In this document: positions 7,408 to 15,677 of the stretch, piece by piece
Position numbering within the stretch: the first letter of the stretch is position 1
Layout: each line of letters starts with the position of its first letter
Source: Desulfobacterales bacterium
Lineage (GTDB): Bacteria > Desulfobacterota > Desulfobacteria > Desulfobacterales > SpSt-501
Direction: 5' to 3'
NCBI GenBank assembly: GCA_030834695.1
Contig: JAUQXK010000043.1
Coordinates: forward strand, 1 to 32,450
Length of the DNA: 32,450 bases
Made by a program: the position numbers and the translations under genes
The notes under the pieces: generated by a model
Database searches by the model: none
The model's input: the letters and a program-made list of their open reading frames with translations, nothing else
What the model was told of the DNA's origin: nothing

Positions 7408-8574
7408 TTAAGCGCCCAATAGATCCAGCGCCACCCGGCAGTGGGTCTCGACGCCCAGCAGCATCAGATCCTCTTTGAAATCGAACTTCGGATTGTGCAG
7501 GGGGGCAGCACCCTCACGACCGACGCCGATGCAATAGTAGCAGCCCGGGGCCCGCTGCAGAAAAAACGACATGTCCTCGCCGCCCATGGTGAGGTCGGGC
7601 ACGACGACCCGGTCCTCGCCGACCACCTGGACGGCGCAGCGCCGGACCACTTCGGACATGGACGCATCGTTGACGGTCGGCGGGTAGCCCCAGCTGAAAT
7701 TCAGTTCGTAGCCCGCGCCCATGGATTCGCAGACTCCCCGCACGACCCGGTCGATGCGGTTTCGCCAGGATTTCCAGATCTCATCGTTGAAGGTGCGGGT
7801 GGTTCCGCTCATGACGGCCTCGGCGGGGGTGATGTTGAAGGCCGTGCCGGCGTGAAAGCTGCCCACGGTGACAACGGCCGGCTCGATCGGGTCGATGTGG
7901 CGGCTGACGATGCGCTGCAGCGCCGCCACCACCTGGGTGCCGACCTCCAGCGCGTCCACGCACAGATGCGGCTGAGCGCCGTGGCCGCCCTTGCCGGTGA
8001 TTTTGATGTCGAATCGGTCCATGGCCGCCATAAATGCACCGGGCCTGATCCCGATATACCCCTCGGGGCGCTCGGCCCACAAATGGCATCCGAGGCAATA
8101 GTCCACGGTGGGGTTTTCCATGACGCCCGCCGCGATCATCGGCTGGGCGCCGCCCGGGCCCTCCTCGGCCGGCTGAAAGACGAATTTAATATTGCCCCTG
8201 AGACGGTCCCTGAGCGCGCTGAGAACGGACGCGGCACCGAGCGCCATGGCCATGTGCGAATCGTGCCCGCAGGCGTGCATGCATCCGGGGTGCGTCGAGG
8301 CGAAGGCCAGGCCGGTTTCCTCGGCGATCGGCAGCGCATCCATGTCGGCTCGAATCATCAGGGTGGCTCCCGGCTGTCCGGTCCTGAGCAGGCCGACCAC
8401 GCCGTGCGTGGCGATTCCCGTCTGAACGTCGAGGTCCAGCTTATCGAGCCTTTCGGCCACATAGGCGGATGTCTTGGCCTCTTTGAAGCCGGTTTCGGGA
8501 ATGCGGTGCAGGTCCCGACGAAAGGCAATCACCTGTTCTTTAGAGCGTTGCACCAGCTCGCGTACAGCATCCAT
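7408..8574 (-). CDS. M20D family amidohydrolase (hippurate hydrolase/N-acyl-amino acid amidohydrolase type)
   Basis: This is a cytoplasmic two-metal hydrolase of 388 residues, the normal length for subfamily M20D, which cleaves N-acyl or amide bonds of amino acid conjugates. Visible features are FRRDLHRIPETGFKE at the start, MIRADMDALPI (residues 73-83), MHACGHDSHMAMALGA with ligand Cys102 and His104, PAEEGPGGA with the Glu137/Glu138 pair, His164 in GCHLW, the dimerisation-domain KGGHGAQPH, and His360 in PLHNP. There is no signal peptide. The ATG has GAGGA upstream. It is the first gene of the minus-strand operon and is divergent from another amidohydrolase. Hippurate-type, N-acetyl, indole-conjugate or carbamoyl substrates are all possible. 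Confidence 0.9.
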   Translation of the reverse strand: MDAVRELVQRSKEQVIAFRRDLHRIPETGFKEAKTSAYVAERLDKLDLDVQTGIATHGVVGLLRTGQPGATLMIRADMDALPIAEETGLAFASTHPGCMHACGHDSHMAMALGAASVLSALRDRLRGNIKFVFQPAEEGPGGAQPMIAAGVMENPTVDYCLGCHLWAERPEGYIGIRPGAFMAAMDRFDIKITGKGGHGAQPHLCVDALEVGTQVVAALQRIVSRHIDPIEPAVVTVGSFHAGTAFNITPAEAVMSGTTRTFNDEIWKSWRNRIDRVVRGVCESMGAGYELNFSWGYPPTVNDASMSEVVRRCAVQVVGEDRVVVPDLTMGGEDMSFFLQRAPGCYYCIGVGREGAAPLHNPKFDFKEDLMLLGVETHCRVALDLLGA

Positions 8575-8713
8575 ACAATCCTCGGGTGGTTGTGGTTTTC
8601 AGGAATACCGTCCGTCGATCCGGCTCGGCATTCCACGCATTCGGCGGAATATGACACGACGACCGGCTGCGATCAACGTCAAAATTGACCGGCGCCATCC
8701 CGGCCCTTTTCTC

Positions 8714-8742
8714 TTGATTCAAGAAGGAAAACCATTCATAGT
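8714..8742 (+). promoter_or_regulatory. Candidate promoter of the amidohydrolase-dpp operon
   Basis: TTGATT at 8714-8719, a 17-bp spacer and CATAGT at 8737-8742 form a sigma70-like pair about 90 bp upstream of the amidohydrolase ATG. The -35 also falls in a small palindrome, tcttga-t-tcaaga (8712-8724). This is a pattern call only. Confidence 0.4.
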
Positions 8743-8779
8743 GCCGCCTTGTTGATTCGGCAAGGTCAAGACATCTCAA

Positions 8780-8792
8780 GGAATGCAATTCC
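8780..8792. promoter_or_regulatory. GGAAT-N3-ATTCC palindrome, candidate operator
   Basis: ggaat-gca-attcc lies just downstream of the candidate promoter and 38 bp before the amidohydrolase ATG. It has the same half-sites and spacing as the core of the palindrome in the iclR-type promoter region (30165-30179). The rest of the 255-bp divergent region also contains a looser pair, ggaataccg/cggcattcc, at 8602-8610 and 8626-8634. It is a possible shared operator; the short length leaves room for chance. Confidence 0.35.
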
Positions 8793-8829
8793 CAGCAAAT
8801 ACCGTTTTGGCTCAATATGAGAGGACTGC

Positions 8830-10047
8830 ATGCCGCTGGCTTTCGTGGACGGACGGGTCGTGGTTGGAAACGGAAAGGTCTTGGAGCGGGCCTCCGTGCT
8901 AGTCGAGGGGGATCGCATCGCCAAGGTGGCGGCCAGAAATTTTAAAACCCCCAAAAATTGCCCCCGCATTTCGCTTCGAGGCGGCACGCTTCTGCCCGGG
9001 TTCATCGACGCCCATGTTCACCTCTGCCTGGATGGAAGCCCGGACCCGATGACTTCCCTGTTGAATGCGCCGCCGGTCGTATCCACCCTGAAAGCTGCCA
9101 ACTTTGCGCATGCGACCCTCATGGCCGGGGTGACCACCATCCGTGACATGGGATCAAAGGACGGGATCGATTTCGGCCTGAGACAGGCGATCCGCGCCGG
9201 CATCGTGCCCGGCCCGCGCATGCTGGTGAGCGGGCAGCTGATCTGCATGACCGGAGGGCACGGCTGGCAACAGGGCCGCGAGGCCAACGGTCCGGAGGAG
9301 GTTCGCAAGGCCGCTCGGGAGCAGATCAAGGCGGGCGCCGACCTCGTCAAGCTGATGGCGACCGGCGGCGTGCTCACGCCGGCGGTCGAACCGGGGAGCG
9401 AGCAGTTCACCGAGGCGGAACTGCGCGCCGGCATTGAAGAGGCTCACAAGGCCGGCAAGAAAACCGCCACCCACGCCATGGGGACCCAGGGGATATTGAA
9501 TGCCCTGAGGGCCGGGATCGACAGCATCGAGCACGGGGTCTATCTCAACGACGAGGCGGTCGAGCTGATGCGGAAACGGGGCGTGGCGCTCATACCGACC
9601 CTGGCGGCGCTCTGCCAGATCGAATCCAACGGGGTCCGGGCCGGCATTCCCGCTTTCGCCGTTGAAAAGACCCTCAAGGTGAAACCGTTTCATCTGGCGA
9701 GCATCCGCCTGGCGCGCAAAGCCGGGGTTCCCATCGCCCTGGGAACGGATGCCGGAACGCCGTTCAACCGGCACGGCGAAAACCTGCAGGAAGTCAAACA
9801 CCTGGTACGGTACGGCGGCTTCTCGCCCCTGGAAGCCATCGAGGCCGGCACTCGGGTGGGCGCCCAGGTGCTCGGCCTGGAAAAAGAACTGGGGACCGTC
9901 GAAGCGGGGAAACTCGCCGACCTGGTGGTCGTGGACGGGGACCCTCTTGCCGACATCGACATTTTCCTTCAGCCCCCATCCATCCGCGTCGTTCTGCAAG
10001 GCGGCCGGATCGTCAAATCAAACCCCAAAGAGGAGGAACGAGGATGA
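8830..10047 (+). CDS. Metal-dependent amidohydrolase (imidazolonepropionase/prolidase-like)
   Basis: This is a 405-residue amidohydrolase-superfamily enzyme of the cytosolic Xaa-Pro dipeptidase/imidazolonepropionase-like group. The metal site is complete: His62 and His64 in GFIDAHVHL, Lys174 in DLVKLMATGG (probably carboxylated), His215 in TATHAMG, His235 in IEHG and Asp307 in LGTDAGT. The C-terminal GKLADLVVVDGDPL returns to the small beta-sandwich seen at the N-terminus. Relatives include dipeptidases with proline or arginine specificity and various lactam or amide hydrolases. Its stop overlaps the start of the binding-protein gene by four bases (ATGA), so it is co-translated with the peptide-type importer. 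The enzyme probably acts on what that importer brings in; this is inference. Confidence 0.88.
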   Translation: MPLAFVDGRVVVGNGKVLERASVLVEGDRIAKVAARNFKTPKNCPRISLRGGTLLPGFIDAHVHLCLDGSPDPMTSLLNAPPVVSTLKAANFAHATLMAGVTTIRDMGSKDGIDFGLRQAIRAGIVPGPRMLVSGQLICMTGGHGWQQGREANGPEEVRKAAREQIKAGADLVKLMATGGVLTPAVEPGSEQFTEAELRAGIEEAHKAGKKTATHAMGTQGILNALRAGIDSIEHGVYLNDEAVELMRKRGVALIPTLAALCQIESNGVRAGIPAFAVEKTLKVKPFHLASIRLARKAGVPIALGTDAGTPFNRHGENLQEVKHLVRYGGFSPLEAIEAGTRVGAQVLGLEKELGTVEAGKLADLVVVDGDPLADIDIFLQPPSIRVVLQGGRIVKSNPKEEERG

Positions 10048-11609
10048 GACAGTTGATGAACCGCTTCGGGAAAGTCCTGGCCATTGCGGTGCTGGCCGCC
10101 GCCGGTCTCTGGCCGGCGGCACCGTCCGCGCAGGCCCAGGGCAAAGAGATCAAGGAACTGGTCATCGCCATCGGGGTGGATGCCGACACGCTCAACCCGC
10201 AGGAGCAGACGACAACCCTCATCCAGAACATGTGCGACCTGATCTACGACGATTTGTTCTTTCAGGATCCGGCCGGCAAGCTTCACCCCCGGCTGGCCAC
10301 CAAATACGAGGTTTCGCCCGACGGTCTCACCTATACGCTGCATCTGCGCAAGGGGGTCAAGTTTTCCGACGGCACCGATTTCAACGCCGACGCCGTGAAG
10401 CTGACCTTCGAACGTGCCCTTGACCCCAAGCTGCGGGTGCCGTTGCGCTTCGCGATCGGCATGGTCAAGGAATGCGTGAAAATCGACGATCATACGGTCG
10501 CCCTGAAACTGAACTACCCCTTTGCCCCGCTGGGGCCGACGCTTTCCATGACGCTCGTATCCCCCATCAGCCCGGCGGCCATCCAGAAATACGGCGATGA
10601 GGTCCGCCAGCACCCCGTGGGCGCAGGGCCTTACATTCTCAAAGAATGGGTCAAGGGCGACCGCCTCGTCTTCGTGCGCAACGAAAACTACTACGGCGAA
10701 AAGCCGACGGTGGCCCAGATCACCTGGAAGATCGTCCCCGAGGACGCCACCCGGGAAGCCATGCTGCGGTCCGGACAGGTTCACGTCTGCTATAAGCCGC
10801 TGCCCTCCAATCTGGCCGCCCTCAAGGCCGATTCCGGCATTACGGTGGAAATGCCTCTCGACACCCGGACCATATTTATGGGACTGAACTGCCAGAAGGG
10901 CGTCACCGTGGACAAGAAAATCCGGCAGGCATTCAACTATGCCGTGGACAAGAAGGCCATCGTCAAGAAGATCCTCTTTGACACCGCCCAACCCATGGAC
11001 GGTCCGGTGTCGCCGGTCGTGTTCGGATACCAGAAGATGGACCAGTCTTACGACTACAACCCCGAGAAGGCCAAACAACTCCTGAAGGAAGCCAATTTCG
11101 ACTTCTCCAAGACCGTGGCAATGCGCACGCCCCAAGGCCGCTACCTGTTCGACAAGCAGGTGTCCGAAGCCGTTCAGGCTTACCTGCAGGCGATCGGCGT
11201 AAAGATCGAACTGCGGACCTACGACTGGCCGACGTATACAGCGGGCCTGCTCAAGCCTCTGGCTGAAACCGAGCTGGAAGTCTTCCTGCTCGGCTGGGGG
11301 CCGCTCATCCTGGATGCGGACATGGGCCTTTACGGGCAGTTCACCTGCGAGGTCAATCCCCCCAAGGGGCTCGGGTCGGCGTTTTACTGCGACGCGGAGT
11401 ATGACGCCATCATGAAGGACTCCCGCAAAGAGCAGGATCCCCAGAAGCGCCTGGACCTGCTGAAAAAGGCGTCGCAGAAGGTCTGGGACGACTGTCCTTG
11501 GATCTGGCTGCACGTCGAAAAGTTCGTCATCGCCTACTCGAGCAAAATCAAGGGCATGGTGGTGACGCCGACTGAAAAATTCTACCCGCAGTACGTCACC
11601 CTGAATTAG
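10044..11609 (+). CDS. dppA: Peptide-type ABC transporter substrate-binding protein (family 5)
   Basis: This is the periplasmic binding protein of the DppA/OppA/GsiB group (SBP_bac_5), 521 residues. An N-terminal signal peptide (about residues 1-31, ending SAQA) is followed by ELVIAIGVDADTLNPQEQTT, the usual start of the mature domain. LRKGVKFSDGTDFNADAVKLTFER is the family's signature block near residue 110, and VGAGPYILKEW lies near 190. The ATG is preceded by GAGG and overlaps the amidohydrolase stop. The family binds di- and oligopeptides, glutathione, nickel complexes, opines and other ligands, so the symbol marks family position only. A strong hairpin follows the stop at 11612-11655. 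Confidence 0.9.
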   Translation: MRQLMNRFGKVLAIAVLAAAGLWPAAPSAQAQGKEIKELVIAIGVDADTLNPQEQTTTLIQNMCDLIYDDLFFQDPAGKLHPRLATKYEVSPDGLTYTLHLRKGVKFSDGTDFNADAVKLTFERALDPKLRVPLRFAIGMVKECVKIDDHTVALKLNYPFAPLGPTLSMTLVSPISPAAIQKYGDEVRQHPVGAGPYILKEWVKGDRLVFVRNENYYGEKPTVAQITWKIVPEDATREAMLRSGQVHVCYKPLPSNLAALKADSGITVEMPLDTRTIFMGLNCQKGVTVDKKIRQAFNYAVDKKAIVKKILFDTAQPMDGPVSPVVFGYQKMDQSYDYNPEKAKQLLKEANFDFSKTVAMRTPQGRYLFDKQVSEAVQAYLQAIGVKIELRTYDWPTYTAGLLKPLAETELEVFLLGWGPLILDADMGLYGQFTCEVNPPKGLGSAFYCDAEYDAIMKDSRKEQDPQKRLDLLKKASQKVWDDCPWIWLHVEKFVIAYSSKIKGMVVTPTEKFYPQYVTLN

Positions 11610-11611
11610 GT

Positions 11612-11655
11612 GCCGGGCGGGGGGCCGGGTTCTACCCGTCCGGCCTCCCGCCGGC
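11612..11655 (+). promoter_or_regulatory. GC-rich hairpin between dppA and dppB
   Basis: Arms gccgggcggggggccgg (11612-11628) and ccggcctcccgccggc (11640-11655) pair almost perfectly across an 11-nt loop, starting three bases after the dppA stop. No T-run follows, so it is not a standard terminator. In operons with a binding protein first, such a hairpin commonly guards the 3' end of the upstream message, giving an excess of binding protein. Confidence 0.65.
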
Positions 11656-11682
11656 ATTCGCACGCCACCGAGTGCGGTATCG

Positions 11683-12603
11683 ATGCTGAATTACGTCATC
11701 AAACGGCTCTTTTCGATGATCCCCGTACTCGTCGGGATTTCGATTCTGCTGTTCTTCATGCTGCGCATGCTGCCCGGCGACCCCGCGCAGGTGCTCGCCG
11801 GGCAGATGGCGTCTCCCGAGGAAATCGAGACGATCCGAAAACAGCTCGGCCTGGATCGGCCGGTTTACGAGCAGTACCTTTCCTACCTCGGACGCCTCGT
11901 GCGCCTGGACCTGGGCCGCTCCGCCCGCACTCAGAACCCGGTCATCGAGGAGATCTGGGCCCGGCTGCCGAACACGGCGCTGCTGGCCGTCGTGGCCATC
12001 GGTCTGGCCTGCCTGTTCGGGATCCCCGCCGGGGTGATCTCGGCCGTGCGGCCCTACACCTGGGTGGACTATGCCGTGACGATGGGGGCCCTTTTCGGAA
12101 TATCCATGCCGGTCTTCTGGCTGGGGCTCATGCTGGTGGTGGTTTTCGCCGTTGTCCTGCGGTGGCTTCCGGCGGGCGGCACGGGAAGCTGGCAGCATGT
12201 GGTGCTTCCGTCGGTGACCCTGGCCTCTTTTGTGGTGGCGTTCATCGCCCGCATGACGCGCTCCACCATGCTCGAAACGCTCTCCCTGGACTATATCAGC
12301 ACCGCCCGTTCCAAGGGCCTGAAGGAAGAGGTCGTGGTCATCAAGCATGCGCTCAAGAACGCGCTCATCCCCATTGTGACGGTGGTGGGGCTCCAGTTCG
12401 GCCTGCTTCTCGGCGGGGCCGTTTTGACCGAGACCGTCTTTGCCTGGCCGGGCATCGGACGGCTGATCGTGGATTCCATTCTGGCCCGCGACTATCCCGT
12501 GATCCAGGGAACCATCCTCATTTTCGGATTGCTTTACATTCTGGTGAATCTGGCCGTCGATATCCTGTACGTCGTGATCGACCCGCGCATCCGCTATGAG
12601 TGA
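11683..12603 (+). CDS. dppB: Peptide-type ABC transporter permease DppB
   Basis: This is an inner-membrane permease with the DppB/OppB layout, 306 residues. The N-terminal helix LNYVIKRLFSMIPVLVGISILLFFMLRMLPGDPA carries the standard RLLPGDP-type motif. The LGLDRPVYEQYLSYLGRLVRLDLGRS block follows, then the TM core and the EAA loop YISTARSKGLKEEVVVIKHALKNALIPIVT. The C-terminus ends with FVDILYVVIDPRIRYE-like sequence. It overlaps dppC by eight bases. It would form the membrane channel with DppC. Confidence 0.94.
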   Translation: MLNYVIKRLFSMIPVLVGISILLFFMLRMLPGDPAQVLAGQMASPEEIETIRKQLGLDRPVYEQYLSYLGRLVRLDLGRSARTQNPVIEEIWARLPNTALLAVVAIGLACLFGIPAGVISAVRPYTWVDYAVTMGALFGISMPVFWLGLMLVVVFAVVLRWLPAGGTGSWQHVVLPSVTLASFVVAFIARMTRSTMLETLSLDYISTARSKGLKEEVVVIKHALKNALIPIVTVVGLQFGLLLGGAVLTETVFAWPGIGRLIVDSILARDYPVIQGTILIFGLLYILVNLAVDILYVVIDPRIRYE

Positions 12604-13486
12604 AGAGACCGAACCGAATGTCTGCCGGCCGGCAGAGCTCCCGTCCGAAAACCGCTGGCGGCGCTTCTGGGTAAAGCTGCGGCGCAACAAGGCAGCTGTC
12701 GCCGGAGGCGTCCTGCTGTTGCTTTATGTTTTCTGTGCTCTGCTGGCACCGGTTCTCTTCCGGGGGGATCCGGCGGCCCCGAACCTGATCCTGGCGTTAG
12801 AGCCGCCTTCCTTCAAGGACCCGCTGGGAACGGACGAGCTGGGGCGCTCCATTCTCGGACGCGTCATCTATGGCGCGCGGATTTCCCTGCTGATCGCCGT
12901 CGGGGTGATCGCCGTCGGTCTTTTGATCGGCGTGCCGCTCGGTCTGATTTCCGGGTTCTTCGGCGGCAAAGTCGATTTTCTCATCCAGCGGGCGACCGAC
13001 GCCATGCTGGCGTTTCCCGGTTTTCTGCTGGCGCTCGCCCTGGTTTCGGTTCTGGGGGTTGGAATCAACAACACGGTCATCTCCATCGGCATCAGCATGA
13101 TTCCGCTCTACATCCGGCTGGTGCGAAGTTGCGTCCTCACGGTGCGGGAGGAGGTCTACGTGGAGGCCGCCCGGGCGGCCGGCACCCGCGACGGAATGAT
13201 CCTGCTTCGGCACATCCTGCCGAACGTGATGGTGCCTATTACCGTTCAGACGAGCCTGGGAATGGGAACCGCGATCCTCTTTGCCGCCGGCCTCGGCTTT
13301 CTGGGAATCGGGGTGCAGCCGCCCACGCCCGAATGGGGGGCTATGCTGGGCTCCGCGCGCGCGTATCTGTTCAACGCCCCGCACGTCGCGACATTTCCCG
13401 GCATCGCTATTTTCCTGGCCGTCCTGAGCTTCAACCTGCTCGGCGACGGGTTGCGGGATGCCCTAGACCCGCGGTTCAAAATATGA
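12596..13486 (+). CDS. dppC: Peptide-type ABC transporter permease DppC
   Basis: This is the second permease, 296 residues. A cytoplasmic N-terminus is followed by RFWVKLRRNKAAVAGGVLLLLYVFCALLAP, the OppC_N segment. Next come HPLGTDELGRSILGRVIYGARISL-like sequence (here DPLGTDELGRS) and the EAA loop YVEAARAAGTRDGMILLRHILPNVMVPI. The C-terminus reads GDGLRDALDPRFKI, the canonical DppC ending, so the protein is complete. The start lies inside dppB. The next gene, dppD, is 156 bp away because element B occupies the spacer. Confidence 0.94.
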   Translation: MSEETEPNVCRPAELPSENRWRRFWVKLRRNKAAVAGGVLLLLYVFCALLAPVLFRGDPAAPNLILALEPPSFKDPLGTDELGRSILGRVIYGARISLLIAVGVIAVGLLIGVPLGLISGFFGGKVDFLIQRATDAMLAFPGFLLALALVSVLGVGINNTVISIGISMIPLYIRLVRSCVLTVREEVYVEAARAAGTRDGMILLRHILPNVMVPITVQTSLGMGTAILFAAGLGFLGIGVQPPTPEWGAMLGSARAYLFNAPHVATFPGIAIFLAVLSFNLLGDGLRDALDPRFKI

Positions 13487-13500
13487 CGGCCTGGCCGGAA

Positions 13501-13600
13501 GCCCAATTTCTGCGTTGCGCTTCATCCCGCGGTCACTGCGGCGTACGGGGCGTACGCCTCGGGACGCGGGACTCGCGCGCCTTGAACTTGAGCGTTGGGC
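13501..13600. repeat. Palindromic element B in the dppC-dppD spacer
   Basis: A palindromic element of about 100 bp has short ends gcccaa/ttgggc. Inside is a stem TCCCGCG/CGCGGGA around a central hairpin GGCGTAC-5 nt-GTACGCC. Read in operon direction it aligns along its length with element A (4514-4638), sharing tgcgttgcgcttc-type and actcgcgcgccttgaacttg blocks. The two differ in stem bases that change in pairs. It begins 15 bp after the dppC stop and ends 42 bp before the dppD ATG. No coding potential is seen. Confidence 0.85.
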
Positions 13601-13642
13601 CCAGCCGTCGGGAAAAAGCGTGTTCTCTGGAAGCTTCGATAG

Positions 13643-14629
13643 ATGACCGTCAACGCTGAACCGCTCCTGCGCGTCGAGAATCTGTATACGCGCTTCGATA
13701 CCATGGACGGCGTGGTGACCGCCGTGGACGGGATCGACTTCGATGTGCATGCGGGCGAGACGCTGGGGTTGGTGGGTGAAAGCGGCTGCGGCAAGAGCGT
13801 GACCGCGCTCTCGATCCTTCGGCTGCTGCGGTGTCCGCCCGCTCGCATCGAGGGCCGGATCCTTTTCGGAGGACGGGACCTGTTGCAACTCGACGCGGAT
13901 GCGGTGCGGTCCGTAAGGGGCCGCGAGATTTCCATGATCTTCCAGGAACCGATGACTTCCCTGAATCCGGTGCTCGCCATCGGCGAGCAGGTCGCGGAAG
14001 GCGTGCGTCTGCATCAACGGCTGTCCCGCCGGGAATCCTGGCAGCGCGCGGTGGAAATGCTTCAGAAGGTTCAGATCCCAAGCCCGGAGATCCGGGCGGC
14101 CCAGTATCCGCATAAGTTTTCAGGCGGGATGCGGCAACGGGCCATGATCGCGATGGCGCTATCCTGCGGGCCGAAACTGATCCTGGCCGATGAACCCACG
14201 ACCGCGCTGGACGTCACCATCCAGGCCCAGATCATGAGCCTCATGATGCAGCTCAAGCAAGAGCTGAACACGGCGATCGTCCTGATTACGCATGACCTGG
14301 GGATTGTCGCCGAAACGGCCAGCCGCGTGATCGTCATGTACGCCGGCCAAATCATGGAAGAGGCCCCGGTGCGGGACTTGTTCAAGGACCCCCGGCACCC
14401 CTACACCCGGGGCCTGTTGGGCTCCGTGCCGGTGATCGGCAGAGGCCAGCGGCCCAATCGGCGGCTGCAGGAAATTCCGGGAATGGTCCCCAGCCCCCTG
14501 CGCATGCCGGCCGGCTGCCGGTTCCATCCGCGCTGCCCGCAGGTCGCGCCGAGGTGCTGCCATGAAGCTCCGCCCATGGTCTTGCTCGGCGAACACCGCC
14601 GGGTCCGCTGTTGGCTGGAAACGGTGTAG
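13643..14629 (+). CDS. dppD: Peptide-type ABC transporter ATP-binding protein DppD
   Basis: This is the first ATPase of the peptide-type importer, 328 residues. Motifs are Walker [10 protein letters not shown] (about residues 47-55), Q-loop [17 protein letters not shown], signature [15 protein letters not shown], Walker [15 protein letters not shown] and H-loop [11 protein letters not shown]. The C-terminal oligopeptide-transporter domain contains GCRFHPRCP and nearby cysteines, which in this family can hold an Fe-S cluster. The ATG has GGAAG about a dozen bases upstream. It follows element B and is seven bases from the dppF start. Confidence 0.94.
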   Translation: MTVNAEPLLRVENLYTRFDTMDGVVTAVDGIDFDVHAGETLGLVGESGCGKSVTALSILRLLRCPPARIEGRILFGGRDLLQLDADAVRSVRGREISMIFQEPMTSLNPVLAIGEQVAEGVRLHQRLSRRESWQRAVEMLQKVQIPSPEIRAAQYPHKFSGGMRQRAMIAMALSCGPKLILADEPTTALDVTIQAQIMSLMMQLKQELNTAIVLITHDLGIVAETASRVIVMYAGQIMEEAPVRDLFKDPRHPYTRGLLGSVPVIGRGQRPNRRLQEIPGMVPSPLRMPAGCRFHPRCPQVAPRCCHEAPPMVLLGEHRRVRCWLETV

Positions 14630-14636
14630 AGAACGC

Positions 14637-15593
14637 ATGGCGCTGCTCGAAGTCGAAAACCTCAAGAAATACTTTCCGGTTCAAAAGGGCGTCTTGAACC
14701 GGACCGTCGGCTATGTCAAAGCGGTGGACGACGTCAGCTTCAGCCTGAAGCGCGGGGAAACCCTCGGACTGGTCGGCGAAAGCGGCTGCGGAAAGACCAC
14801 GGTCGGACGCTGTCTGCTGCGGCTGATCGAGCCGACGGCCGGTCGCGTGGCCTTCAACGGCCAGAACCTGCTTGAACTCGATCGCGGAGAGATGCTCAAA
14901 ATCCGGGCGTCTTTCCAGATCATTTTTCAGGATCCGTTTTCTTCTCTGAACCCGCGCATGAACGTGGGCGATATCATTGCCGAGCCCATTCGCAACCATT
15001 TAAAGATCTCTGCCGCTGAAACCCGGCAGCGGGTGGCGCACCTCATGCACCGCGTGGGCCTGCACACGGCAACCATGAACCGGTATCCGCATGAGTTCTC
15101 CGGCGGGCAGCGCCAGCGCATCGGCATCGCGCGCGCGCTGGCCTTGAACCCCAAGGTCATCGTCTGCGACGAGCCGGTTTCGGCCCTGGATGTATCCATT
15201 CAAGCCCAGGTCATCAACCTGCTGGCCCAGCTCCAGGAGCAGCTGGACCTTTCCTATATTTTCATCGCCCATGATCTGAGCGTCGTGGAGCACATCAGCG
15301 ACCGCGTGGCGGTGATGTACCTCGGCCGCATCGTAGAAGTCGCCACGGCCGAAGCGCTTTATTCGAACCCGCTGCACCCTTACAGCCGGGCCCTGATGTC
15401 GGCGGTGCCGATTCCCGACCCCGACCTGCGCCGTGAGAAGATCCTGCTTCCCGGTGATGTGCCGAGCCCGTTCAACCCGCCTCCGGGCTGCAATTTCCAC
15501 CCGCGCTGTTTTGTCCGCCAGGACCGCTGCGCACGGGAAACCCCTATTCTGAGGGATGTGGGGGACGGCCACCAGGTGGCCTGCCATTTATGA
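14637..15593 (+). CDS. dppF: Peptide-type ABC transporter ATP-binding protein DppF
   Basis: This is the second ATPase, 318 residues from the ATG at 14637, seven bases after dpp[19 protein letters not shown] is the normal DppF start. An in-frame ATG 75 bases further upstream lies inside dppD and would add an unrelated tail. Motifs are Walker [11 protein letters not shown]-loop [12 protein letters not shown], signature [15 protein letters not shown], Walker [15 protein letters not shown] and H-loop [12 protein letters not shown]. The C-terminal GCNFHPRC cysteine region is present. Its TGA stop lies at the first bases of a small inverted repeat (15591-15643) that separates it from the convergent aromatic gene. 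Confidence 0.94.
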   Translation: MALLEVENLKKYFPVQKGVLNRTVGYVKAVDDVSFSLKRGETLGLVGESGCGKTTVGRCLLRLIEPTAGRVAFNGQNLLELDRGEMLKIRASFQIIFQDPFSSLNPRMNVGDIIAEPIRNHLKISAAETRQRVAHLMHRVGLHTATMNRYPHEFSGGQRQRIGIARALALNPKVIVCDEPVSALDVSIQAQVINLLAQLQEQLDLSYIFIAHDLSVVEHISDRVAVMYLGRIVEVATAEALYSNPLHPYSRALMSAVPIPDPDLRREKILLPGDVPSPFNPPPGCNFHPRCFVRQDRCARETPILRDVGDGHQVACHL

Positions 15594-15643
15594 CTCCGGC
15601 AGTAAAATACGTTTGATTCGATTGCGTCACTTGCCGTCGGAGC
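15591..15643. repeat. Short inverted repeat between dppF and the aromatic fusion gene, possibly a remnant repeat copy
   Basis: tgactccggcagtaa at the left (15591-15605) and gtcacttgccgtcggagc at the right (to 15643) resemble the terminal repeats (tgactccggcaagtga) of the elements at 17821-17907 and 19166-19253, but the interior is much shorter and unrelated. It may be a deletion derivative. It sits in the 84-bp gap between convergent genes, and its first three bases are the dppF stop codon. Confidence 0.4.
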
Positions 15644-15677
15644 GGGATTTCAGCCGCCGCCTGCCGCAACCATCCGC

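Noticed and set aside
14562-14636. Longer start for dppF inside dppD
   Set aside because: The 25 extra residues are a shadow of the dppD C-terminus; the family start is at 14637.
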